Shown: one piece after another, positions 1 through 7,426 of the stretch
Numbering within the stretch: position 1 is the stretch's first letter
Layout of the letters: every line of letters starts with the position of its first letter
NCBI GenBank assembly: GCA_002771515.1
Contig: PCTL01000026.1
Span: 1-39,450, forward strand
Direction of reading: 5' to 3'
Source: Candidatus Lloydbacteria bacterium CG22_combo_CG10-13_8_21_14_all_47_15
GTDB lineage: Bacteria > Patescibacteriota > Minisyncoccia > Phycocordibacterales > 21-14-all-47-15
Length of the DNA stretch: 39,450 nt
Program-made: the position numbers and the translations under genes
Notes under the pieces: model-generated
The model's database searches: none
Told to the model about the DNA's origin: nothing
The model's input: only the letters and a program-made list of their open reading frames with translations

Positions 1-147
1 CTTTCGGGGTTGCCGAGGCTCTGCGAGGCAGTGGCGGAACGATACGAGCGTACGAGGCAGTTTCAAGCCACCACGCGCTCCGCGCGTGCGATTAGTAGCT
101 TTCGTCAGGGTTCAGCTCGAAATGCAGTCGAACTTTGTACAATGAAT
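1..147 (+). repeat. dispersed repeat, copy 1 (3' part)
   Basis: This segment resembles 15698-15830. Shared blocks in the same order are GGGGTTGCCGAG, CGAGCGTACGA, AGTTT, AAGCCACCACGCGC, a GC-rich hairpin, and a final AACTT(G/T)GTACAAT(G/A)AATAC. The hairpin is ACGCGC/GCGCGT with loop TCC here and CGCGC/GCGCG with a different loop in copy 2, so pairing is kept while the sequence changes. The window begins inside the element, because copy 2 has a long inverted repeat just upstream of the first shared block. TACAAT (138-143) resembles a -10 box and may serve the DUF192 gene downstream. Confidence 0.6.
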
Positions 148-214
148 ACCGCCAAGTTTTACATTCAGCATTTTTGAATAGCGTTTCTATGGATATAAAA
201 ATGGCGAGACAACA

Positions 215-712
215 ATGCACAGAGAAAACTCAACATATGTTATATATACGCTTGCCATCATCGTTGCAGTGCTCGTCACATCTGTCTTTTTTCTTTCAAC
301 ATACCGAAAAGAAACGATGCCGGGGAGAAATATGGCATCTCAAACTGTTCTCCTTGCAATTGGTACAATATCCATCGTCACAGAAATCGCTGACACACCT
401 CAAGAACGCACGACGGGTCTTTCGGGACGAACGGAACTTACAGATGGTACAGGTATGCTTTTTGTCTTTGACTCTCCAGATATGTACGGTTTTTGGATGA
501 AAGAGATGCTCTTTCCGATTGATATTATCTGGATAGGCGCAGATGGACGCATTGTCTGGATACTTCCGCGTGTTGCTCCAGAATCATATCCGACCGTTTT
601 TAGACCGGATAGACCAGCGCAATATGTGCTTGAGACACCCGCGGGATATGCCGAAATGCATAGCATATCCGTGGGAGATAGTGTGGCTGGACTCCCTTCC
701 GCTCCAATATAG
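215..712 (+). CDS. DUF192 family membrane-anchored protein
   Basis: A 165-residue protein with one N-terminal hydrophobic segment (about residues 9-27), then a DUF192 domain (about 50-160). The DUF192 signature is clear: ERTTGLSGR (64-72), GMLFVFD (80-86) and FWMKEMLFPIDIIWI (93-107). DUF192 proteins are small beta-rich exported or anchored proteins of unknown biochemical role; only the family is called here. The first in-frame ATG is used and gives a sensible signal anchor; no Shine-Dalgarno is visible. The gene follows repeat copy 1 and precedes tRNA-Val on the same strand. Confidence 0.85.
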   Translation: MHRENSTYVIYTLAIIVAVLVTSVFFLSTYRKETMPGRNMASQTVLLAIGTISIVTEIADTPQERTTGLSGRTELTDGTGMLFVFDSPDMYGFWMKEMLFPIDIIWIGADGRIVWILPRVAPESYPTVFRPDRPAQYVLETPAGYAEMHSISVGDSVAGLPSAPI

Positions 713-753
713 CACTGGACAACACGCGGAAAGAGAAGCATAGTTATATACAA

Positions 754-830
754 GCGCGTGTAGCTCAGATGGTTAGAGTACTTGCATGACACGCAAGGGG
801 TCCCAGGTTCAAATCCTGGCACGCGCACCA
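754..830 (+). tRNA. tRNA-Val(GAC)
   Basis: A complete cloverleaf: acceptor GCGCGTG/CACGCGC, D-arm GCTC...GAGT, anticodon stem CTTGC/GCAAG around loop ATGACAC (anticodon GAC at 788-790), T-arm CCAGG/CCTGG with loop TTCAAAT, discriminator A and an encoded CCA at 828-830. The anticodon reads GUC/GUU valine codons. Confidence 0.95.
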
Positions 831-944
831 CGAAGCCTGTGGCGAGTGGGCGCGTGAAGCATGTAAACTGCTTGACCTGATTAATTTGCCATCTTATAAA
901 CAAAGTAATTTTATAAGCATTATTAACATAACTTTTCATACTTT

Positions 945-2633
945 ATGCAAACATATAAACAGACGATCAAAATAGGTATGTTTATCGGTATCGTATGCTC
1001 GGTCGTATTGGCTCAAACGCTCAATGTATTCGCTTCCCCACTCGTATATGTCTTGAGCGAAGTGAGTGGCGTCGCACAAGACGAAGGTGGCATAATTTCT
1101 ATTATTGACATTAACGATGCCTATTCCATCACGCATGTCGCCGAAGCTGGATTAGATGGTGTCCAAACAATCGCCACATCTCCCGACCACACAACGGCAT
1201 ATGTGAGCGACCGCCATAATAATGTTGTCTATGTTATAAATACGGAAAGTGGAACTGTGGAAGCCACAATTCCAGTGAATAATGACGGAGAAATCGTCAT
1301 CTCGCCAGACGGCACCAAAGGTTATATTCCTGACAAATCCAGCGCGGGGAATATCTGGACTCTTGATCTCACCACAAATACGGTAAGCGGTTCAATTTCA
1401 GTTCCCCATTCTCCGTTTTTTCTTGCGCTCTCTCCAGATGGCACGCGCCTATACGGAAATGATGATTCACAATTGTATGTTATTGATGCCACAACCGACA
1501 CGCTGATTACGGCTGTTAATACTTCAGGCGGCGGACAAGACCTCGTCGTTTCGCCGGACGGCTCCAAAGTGTACGCGGTGACCTATGATATAAGCGCGGT
1601 TTCTGTTTTAGACACGGCGACGAACTTGATTACAAATACTATAGAAATGGCAAACCCCGCACTCGGCGTCGGCGTCGGTATTGATATCACGACGGATGGA
1701 ACAAAGCTCTACGCGGCAAACGATATTGAAAGTAAGGTCACCGTCATTGATACTGCCACTGAAACAGTATCAAGTACGATTGATTTAGGCGCCGATAAAA
1801 GCCCGACAATTGTCGTTATAGCCCCAGACGGCACAAAGGCATTTGTGATGAACAGCCACTTCAACACAGGTGGTACAACAGAGGTCGCGGTCATAGACAC
1901 GGCGAGCGACACACTTTCTACCACGATTTCTGTACCGAACGCATGGTGGAGCTTCGCCCTCGGTGTGATTGACAGAGAATTTACGAGTACTGGTACAAAT
2001 GTTGAGATTACCCCAACCTCGCTCGCCACACTTACCTTTAGCGAAGTCACCGCGACAGGCGACACCACTGTAAGCGCCACAAGCACCCCGCCGTCAGTGC
2101 CGGAAGGATTCAAATTGAGCAAAGGTGATATTTATTTTGATATCACAACAACGGCAACATTCACCGGCACTGTCCAGGTTTGCGTGAATTATACTTCTGA
2201 TCAAGGTGAGGGCGGTCTAAAATTCCTGCACGAAGAAAGCGGGGTATGGGTAGACCGCACCACCTCGCTTGATACGGTCAACAACATTATCTGCGGAGAA
2301 GTCACATCATTTTCCTTCTTTATGGTCGCGCTTCAGTTCGGCTTACCAACGCAAACCTTCGTACGAAGCACCGGTGAGCCAATCGCCGAGGTTGTTGATT
2401 TCTTCTCCGTAGACGGAGATGCTACACTCGTGATAGAAAACGGGCCAAACGGAACCGGAACAACAGCAAGCGCAATAGTGAAACTCAATGGAGAAACGCT
2501 TGCGTTGCCGAAAGATTTTGACAATAAACATGCCATACTTGAGATACCGGTTGCGTTGCCATTTGGCAATTCACAACTGGAAGTAGAGATCCAAGGCAAA
2601 CCGACAGGCACGCTCTCTGTCAAAATTATTTAA
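945..2633 (+). CDS. secreted YVTN-type beta-propeller protein
   Basis: A 562-residue exported protein. Residues 1-30 form a signal peptide (basic start, hydrophobic 9-22, likely cleavage after Ala30). Residues about 40-345 hold repeated YVTN/NHL-like blades with recurring patterns such as SPDGTKxY, VYVIDTATxT and VSPDGSKVYAV, which should fold as a beta-propeller. Residues about 350-455 form a beta domain ending in ICGEVTSFSFFMVAL, a pattern common in secreted bacterial proteins. Residues about 460-562 form a last beta-sandwich-like module. No C-terminal anchor is visible, so it is either released or held non-covalently. The role is unknown; binding or adhesion is a guess. It lies 114 bp downstream of tRNA-Val and is followed by a terminator. 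No SD precedes the ATG. Confidence 0.8.
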   Translation: MQTYKQTIKIGMFIGIVCSVVLAQTLNVFASPLVYVLSEVSGVAQDEGGIISIIDINDAYSITHVAEAGLDGVQTIATSPDHTTAYVSDRHNNVVYVINTESGTVEATIPVNNDGEIVISPDGTKGYIPDKSSAGNIWTLDLTTNTVSGSISVPHSPFFLALSPDGTRLYGNDDSQLYVIDATTDTLITAVNTSGGGQDLVVSPDGSKVYAVTYDISAVSVLDTATNLITNTIEMANPALGVGVGIDITTDGTKLYAANDIESKVTVIDTATETVSSTIDLGADKSPTIVVIAPDGTKAFVMNSHFNTGGTTEVAVIDTASDTLSTTISVPNAWWSFALGVIDREFTSTGTNVEITPTSLATLTFSEVTATGDTTVSATSTPPSVPEGFKLSKGDIYFDITTTATFTGTVQVCVNYTSDQGEGGLKFLHEESGVWVDRTTSLDTVNNIICGEVTSFSFFMVALQFGLPTQTFVRSTGEPIAEVVDFFSVDGDATLVIENGPNGTGTTASAIVKLNGETLALPKDFDNKHAILEIPVALPFGNSQLEVEIQGKPTGTLSVKII

Positions 2634-2650
2634 TAGACCTCGTGTTCGTT

Positions 2651-2690
2651 GAAAACAGCCCTGCGTTACACCGCATGGCTGTTTTCTTTA
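2651..2690 (+). terminator. terminator after the YVTN protein gene
   Basis: GAAAACAGCC (2651-2660) pairs with GGCTGTTTTC (2677-2686). The A/T flanks give a T-rich tail on either strand. Confidence 0.75.
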
Positions 2691-2754
2691 TACTTTCTTT
2701 TTACACTCCGGAAGTTGACAAAGATATATAAATCTTTCCGAATATCCATCTTTT

Positions 2755-2763
2755 TGCTACAGT
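2755..2763 (+). promoter_or_regulatory. extended -10 of tsaD
   Basis: TGc-TACAGT ends 9 nt before the ATG at 2773, so the predicted transcript starts at or next to the start codon (leaderless). A TTGACA lies at 2715-2720 but is too far upstream to pair with this -10. Confidence 0.45.
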
Positions 2764-2772
2764 GTACATACT

Positions 2773-3978
2773 ATGACTGCTAAGTCGGCACACGCGCGCA
2801 TACTCGCTATAGAAACATCGTGCGATGAAACTGCTGTTGCTATTCTTGAAGCACGCGGCGGCCAATCGCGCGCTGAGTTTTTAGTGCGTGCGAATCTCGT
2901 GCTCTCACAGGCTGCGCTTCACGCAGAATACGGTGGTGTGTTCCCTTCTCTTGCAAAACGAGAGCACGCAAAAAATCTTGTGCCACTCCTTATGCAAGCA
3001 CTCAAAGATGCAGGTATGTATAAAACAACAGGGGCCAATCTGGAAATATTGGACGCAAAAAATCTTGAAACACTCTTCACTCGCGAACCGGAGCTACTGT
3101 CGCAGTTTATACGGGAAATACCAAAACTCGTAAAGCCACCAATAGACGCTATAGCCGTCACCTACGGACCGGGCCTTACACCTGCGCTATGGGTCGGCAT
3201 TAACTTTGCAAAAGCGCTCGCAGATATCTGGAATGTACCAATTATCCCTGTCAGCCATATGGAAGGACATATCTTCTCCGCGCTGATACGCGGACAAACA
3301 TTCAGTATTGCAGATATCCGATTACAGGCACTAGCGCTTTTGGTGAGCGGCGGACATACCGAGCTCGTACTTATACGCGGACAGCGTGTATACGAAATCA
3401 TAGGCCAGACTCGCGACGACGCGGTGGGCGAAGCGTTTGATAAAGTCGGAAGGATGCTTGGTCTTCCATATCCGGGCGGCCCTACGGTTGCGGCACGCGC
3501 CGATGCATACTCGCCGCGCGAGACAGGTGAACTATCTCTGCCACGCCCGATGATTGATTCGCCTGACTTTGATTTTTCCTTCTCCGGCATCAAAACAGCA
3601 GTGTTATATTTCTTGAAAGATCGTGAAAAAAACAACCTACCGCTTGATGAAGAAACCAAATCTATTGTGTGTAATGCGTTCCAAGAAGCGGTTGTTGAGG
3701 TGCTCGTATCAAAGACAATCCGCGCGGCGAGTATGCACGCCATACAAACCATACTTGTCGGCGGTGGTGTCTCGGCAAACCGGCGTCTTCGCGAAGCACT
3801 CACTAATGCTATACAAAAAGAAATTCCCGATGCTCGTCTTTTCCTACCCGAGCCGGCGGAGACCGGCGACAACGCGCTGATGATTGCAGTAGCGGGTTTC
3901 TACCGCTTCCTTGCGGAACCACACGGCACTGCACCGGAAAAAATTTCCGCGGAGGGAAATCTCCGGCTTTCAGTATAA
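2773..3978 (+). CDS. tsaD: tRNA N6-threonylcarbamoyladenosine transferase TsaD
   Basis: TsaD transfers the threonylcarbamoyl group to A37 of ANN-decoding tRNAs, with TsaB and TsaE as usual partners (neither is in this window). The start ARILAIETSCDETAVAIL is the family's ATP-binding opening. HAEYGGVFPSLAKREH, TYGPGLTPALWVGI and VSGGHTELV follow. The metal ligands are visible as H162 and H166 (HMEGH) and an Asp near 366 (ETGDNA). At 401 residues it is longer than the usual 330-345. The extra length is an insertion of roughly 40-50 residues near 75-120, before the PGL motif. No SD is present; an extended -10 sits 9 nt from the ATG. Confidence 0.95.
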   Translation: MTAKSAHARILAIETSCDETAVAILEARGGQSRAEFLVRANLVLSQAALHAEYGGVFPSLAKREHAKNLVPLLMQALKDAGMYKTTGANLEILDAKNLETLFTREPELLSQFIREIPKLVKPPIDAIAVTYGPGLTPALWVGINFAKALADIWNVPIIPVSHMEGHIFSALIRGQTFSIADIRLQALALLVSGGHTELVLIRGQRVYEIIGQTRDDAVGEAFDKVGRMLGLPYPGGPTVAARADAYSPRETGELSLPRPMIDSPDFDFSFSGIKTAVLYFLKDREKNNLPLDEETKSIVCNAFQEAVVEVLVSKTIRAASMHAIQTILVGGGVSANRRLREALTNAIQKEIPDARLFLPEPAETGDNALMIAVAGFYRFLAEPHGTAPEKISAEGNLRLSV

Positions 3979-4010
3979 AAACCGCCGAAAATTATTTTCG
4001 GCGGTTTTTA
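3978..4010. terminator. bidirectional terminator between tsaD and the surface protein gene
   Basis: ACCGCCGAAAAT and ATTTTCGGCGGT form a near-perfect hairpin with A/T runs on both sides. It serves tsaD from the left and overlaps the stop codon of the convergent gene. Confidence 0.85.
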
Positions 4011-7000
4011 AGAGTTGTGGGATTTAAAATTATCTCTCCGTTCATTTCTATTGTCCCTGCCATGACGCGGTGGTGTTTGCTTTGGCTGTATGCGTGCCGG
4101 TGTCACCGATGTCAACGGAGGTGTCGGTGACAATGAAGCCGACTTTTGCGGCAACGGTATGTCTTTTTTCTCGTCAATATCTTTTTTTGACGGCAATAAA
4201 ATAATTCTGCTCGCTTTGTCGGCAGAAGAGATATCGGCATCTTTCTGTCCGTTTGTCTTATTTTCTCCGCCATGTGCCGTCACGCCGTTAGACAAAGTAT
4301 CGGATTCAGCTTCCGGATGCCGTGTGCGAAGCATGAGATAAAGTATGAAAATCAAAACGGCAATAGGAATGAGGGGCGTCAATTGTGAAGGGTCTTTTGC
4401 AACCGCTATTGCCGCAAGAAGCGATCGTGTGTCAGTGGTTGTTCCAGATTCTTCCGGAAGCGTTTCTCCTGCAACCCCAAACACGCCCGCCAATTCTGGC
4501 ACGCGAGCGGCACCGAGCGCGTCATCCGTCCCGACAGCAATTCCTGTATCCAATACAGACGGAAATTCTTCCCCATTTGCCGCAGCAAATGTTTCGCTTG
4601 GTGCGCCTACACCCACCGCGCCGGTGTCAATCGTACCAGCCGGAGCCGAGAGTATCAGAGTCCGAAATTCATCAATTTCCGCAAGTTGAGCGCCATTTAA
4701 AGGAAATTCTCGTTCACAATAGATTTCATTTACCTTCTTTCTGGTCGTGTAGTACACATAGCCGGTACTTGAAGGCAACGCCCATGTATCAAGCACATCC
4801 GAGCGATATCGCTCCTGAAATTCCGACACAGCGTCAAAGCTTGCCTGATCGTACACGCCGGTTACAGGTATGTCACTGAATCCTTCAAAATCACGGAGAA
4901 ATGCCTGAAGTTTCAATACTTCAGCAGGGTTATTATTCTCTCCCAACTTGATGTATTCCAAGAGATACTCCTGACAAACTTGAGGTGCGGGAGGCATAAT
5001 CGGCGGGGTTGTAGTCCCTTCAAGCATAATATTCAGCTCAATGCCACCCGCCTGTTCGTTTGTTCTATTGGACATTGGTCGGAAATAATAAAGGACATTG
5101 TCTTTTAGACCCGTGATGGTCATACTGTGGTCAAATTCATATATATTGTTTTCTGTTGTTAAAAGAGCATATTCGCCAAAAGGCAATGTTGCCGTCGCGT
5201 GACTGGTAACATCATAAAGAACCAAACTTGTGGCCTGCAGATTGGTATCCCATGTCACCTGAACGGTGCCGGAACCTATCTGCACAACCTTTTCATTCGT
5301 AATATTCAGGTGAATTGGATTACCTCCACCTCCACCACCGCCACCACAATTCGTGGTACACACGGGCGGCGGTGTGGGCGGAGGTGTGGGCGGAGGAGTT
5401 GGTGTCACCACATTCACCGTCCGCGTCACCTCATCGGCAGAAAGCCCTTCGGAATCTTCCACATTGTATGTGATTGTGTAAGTACCCGATGTATTCGCAT
5501 CAACGCCGCTTCCTCCCACCACAATATCCGCCGTAATATCGCCGTCTTCAGGGTCGTCCGCAGTCGCGCCTGGGTCGGTGAAACTATCACCCTTCGTAAT
5601 CTCCATCGGGTTCGCTCCCATAAGCGTAATGGCTGGCTTTACATTTTCATCGTCATCATCCGGGTCGTACGAATCAGGATTATCCGGGTCGCCATCGGTA
5701 TGGCAGCCGGAATCGTCAATATCCGCCAATCCATCACCGTCGTTGTCTATCGTATCTGAACATTCAGTCGTTTCAACCACATTCACCGTTCGCGTCACTT
5801 CATCGGCAGAAAGCCCTTCGGAATCTTCCACATTGTATGTGATTGTGTAAGAACCGAGTGGCGTCGTGCTGGCGACAACATCTCCACCCACCACAATATC
5901 CGCCGTGATATCGCCGTCTTCAGGGTCGTCTGCGGTCGCGCCTGTATCCGTATACTCATTGCCGAGAATCACCGTGGCAGGATTATTTCCGACCAAAGTT
6001 ATCGTTGGCTTGGTGTTCTCATCGTCGTCGTCTTCCGAATCACAGCCCAAGTCATCTGGATAGTCAATTAGCCCATCCTCATCGTTATCAATGCCATCTG
6101 AACACTCCGGTGGCTCTGCGGGCTCCGGTGACACAACCACGATTCTTGTTTTTTCATCAGCCGGCAATCCTTCGGAGTCTGCCACATTGTAAGAAACGGT
6201 TGAAGCACCGATAATTGATGTATCAATAGTATCTCCACCCACCACAATATCCGCCGTAATATCGCCGTCTTCAGGGTCGTCCGCAGTCGCGCCTGGGTCG
6301 GTGAAAACACTGTTCTGGAAAATAATCAAAGGATTATCACCCAAAAGAGTAATTTCAGGTTTTGTATTTTCATCGTCGTCGTCTTCCGAATCACAGCCCA
6401 AGTCATCTGGATAGTCGGCAAAACCGTCCCCATCATTATCAATCGTATCTGAACACTGTGGCACCGGTGGTTCTTCCAGAATCAGATCAAATGCGGCACA
6501 GACAGCGGTAACGCTATTGGCAGTATCCTGATCAACCGCATACCATGTATGCACCGCTTTCACGGCATTTGCGGCGGTTGAAAGTAAAAGAGATTCATCA
6601 ACAACTTCAGTAACCGTGGCACTGGCAACATAATCTGCCAAATCACTGACAGAGTTTGAGTCAATAATAATAGTTGGTCCATTCATAAATCGCACAAACC
6701 AATTTTCAGACGGTTGCTCTATATTAATTCTATTCTCATAACCATCAAAAGAAAAAAGAGAAACCTGATATTCTCCCGCCTGCAGATTTACGCTAACCAA
6801 AGGAGTCTCGTGTGGCCCATTTTCTCCTATGTCAAGAAGTTTTTGACTAGTGTCAAAATTAACAATTGTCCTACCACTCTGCGGTTCAAACACACATTCA
6901 GGAATCTCGTTTGGAGCAGACGCATACACCAAATGCGCGGTAGGAAGCGTAAAAATCGCCGTGAGCAATATCACAGCAAAAACGCCAAAAAATAAAATAT

Positions 7001-7043
7001 TTTTAGATGTCAGCCCAATTAAATTTTTACTAAGAAAAGTCAT
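4008..7043 (-). CDS. large anchored surface protein (Ig-like repeats, peptidoglycan-binding-like domain)
   Basis: 1011 residues from the ATG at 7043; a TTG at 7112 would add 23 residues, but the ATG gives a cleaner signal peptide (hydrophobic about 16-37). In order: an N-terminal domain; three units of an acidic Cys module (pattern CSDxIDNDxDGxxD, likely calcium-binding) plus a DUF5011-like Ig domain (about 230-304, 346-423, 470-546); a Pro-rich then poly-Gly linker; a fibronectin-like domain (about 577-677); a PG_binding_1-like domain (about 690-777, VLKLQAFLRDF, TGVYDQASFDAV); a hydrophobic helix (about 888-906); and a basic Ser/Pro-rich tail of about 105 residues. This topology puts repeats outside and the tail inside. 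It is probably a cell-surface adhesin or structural protein; the exact role is unknown. Confidence 0.75.
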   Translation of the reverse strand: MTFLSKNLIGLTSKNILFFGVFAVILLTAIFTLPTAHLVYASAPNEIPECVFEPQSGRTIVNFDTSQKLLDIGENGPHETPLVSVNLQAGEYQVSLFSFDGYENRINIEQPSENWFVRFMNGPTIIIDSNSVSDLADYVASATVTEVVDESLLLSTAANAVKAVHTWYAVDQDTANSVTAVCAAFDLILEEPPVPQCSDTIDNDGDGFADYPDDLGCDSEDDDDENTKPEITLLGDNPLIIFQNSVFTDPGATADDPEDGDITADIVVGGDTIDTSIIGASTVSYNVADSEGLPADEKTRIVVVSPEPAEPPECSDGIDNDEDGLIDYPDDLGCDSEDDDDENTKPTITLVGNNPATVILGNEYTDTGATADDPEDGDITADIVVGGDVVASTTPLGSYTITYNVEDSEGLSADEVTRTVNVVETTECSDTIDNDGDGLADIDDSGCHTDGDPDNPDSYDPDDDDENVKPAITLMGANPMEITKGDSFTDPGATADDPEDGDITADIVVGGSGVDANTSGTYTITYNVEDSEGLSADEVTRTVNVVTPTPPPTPPPTPPPVCTTNCGGGGGGGGNPIHLNITNEKVVQIGSGTVQVTWDTNLQATSLVLYDVTSHATATLPFGEYALLTTENNIYEFDHSMTITGLKDNVLYYFRPMSNRTNEQAGGIELNIMLEGTTTPPIMPPAPQVCQEYLLEYIKLGENNNPAEVLKLQAFLRDFEGFSDIPVTGVYDQASFDAVSEFQERYRSDVLDTWALPSSTGYVYYTTRKKVNEIYCEREFPLNGAQLAEIDEFRTLILSAPAGTIDTGAVGVGAPSETFAAANGEEFPSVLDTGIAVGTDDALGAARVPELAGVFGVAGETLPEESGTTTDTRSLLAAIAVAKDPSQLTPLIPIAVLIFILYLMLRTRHPEAESDTLSNGVTAHGGENKTNGQKDADISSADKASRIILLPSKKDIDEKKDIPLPQKSASLSPTPPLTSVTPARIQPKQTPPRHGRDNRNERRDNFKSHNS
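5515..5583 (-). repeat. 69-bp direct repeat, unit in third Ig domain
   Basis: Identical base for base to 6238-6306. A diverged copy starts at 5887. It encodes the TDPGATADDPEDGDITADIVVGG block of the Ig-like units. Confidence 0.85.
6238..6306 (-). repeat. 69-bp direct repeat, unit in first Ig domain
   Basis: Identical to 5515-5583, which lies 723 bp away in the same gene. A second repeat pair (5407-5482 and 5776-5851) differs at only two positions by my alignment. Confidence 0.85.
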
Positions 7044-7145
7044 GTTGTAATAAAGTAAAATACTACCTAAAAACCAAGCGATGTAAATGTTTTTGGATAC
7101 AATTAGTCGCAACTGAATTACAAATCAACAATTTGTCAATAGAGT

Positions 7146-7213
7146 TATAAAGGACATATTTCTATAAAAGACGTGGTCATTACTATGTCTTTTATGTAGA
7201 GATGTCTTTTATA
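7146..7213. promoter_or_regulatory. cluster of four TATAAARGACAT motifs
   Basis: The motif reads on the + strand at 7146-7157 (TATAAAGGACAT) and 7163-7172 (TATAAAAGAC), and on the - strand at 7185-7195 (ATGTCTTTTAT) and 7202-7213 (ATGTCTTTTATA). The inverted and tandem arrangement resembles an operator cluster; it could also form a hairpin. The regulator is unknown. Confidence 0.4.
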
Positions 7214-7407
7214 AAGAGCTTATTTCAAGCCACAAACACTTTTTGAGGCAATTGATGAGGAGAAGATGCGTTGAACAAACATATAAGACATGCTTTGTGT
7301 GTTCAATTTGCAAGTTATGTACAATTTCTTAATTTGAAGATTACCACTTTGTTTATAATCTGTCAACTTCATATTCTTGTGCCGAAATCGTTCCGACAAA
7401 AAAAATA

Positions 7408-7416
7408 TGTTACTAT
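7408..7416 (+). promoter_or_regulatory. extended -10 of valS
   Basis: TGt-TACTAT ends 10 nt before the ATG at 7427. No SD is present, so the mRNA is predicted to be leaderless or nearly so. Confidence 0.45.
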
Positions 7417-7426
7417 GTGAGCACAT

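Larger units (their letters stand above)
7044..7426. other. AT-rich intergenic region between divergent surface-protein and valS genes
   Basis: About 380 bp with no convincing ORF or RNA gene. It holds four copies of a TATAAARGACAT motif (7146-7213) and the valS promoter. The surface-protein promoter should also lie here, but I cannot place it with confidence. Confidence 0.6.

Noticed and set aside
2715-2720. TTGACA as the -35 of tsaD
   Set aside because: It is about 37 bp from the likely -10, too far for a normal spacer.
5407-6306. Repeats as a CRISPR array
   Set aside because: The units lie inside one reading frame, spacing and length are not CRISPR-like and no cas gene is present.
7044-7112. 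23-residue N-terminal extension of the surface protein from a TTG
   Set aside because: The ATG at 7043 gives a normal signal peptide; the extension adds a second hydrophobic stretch with no initiation signal.
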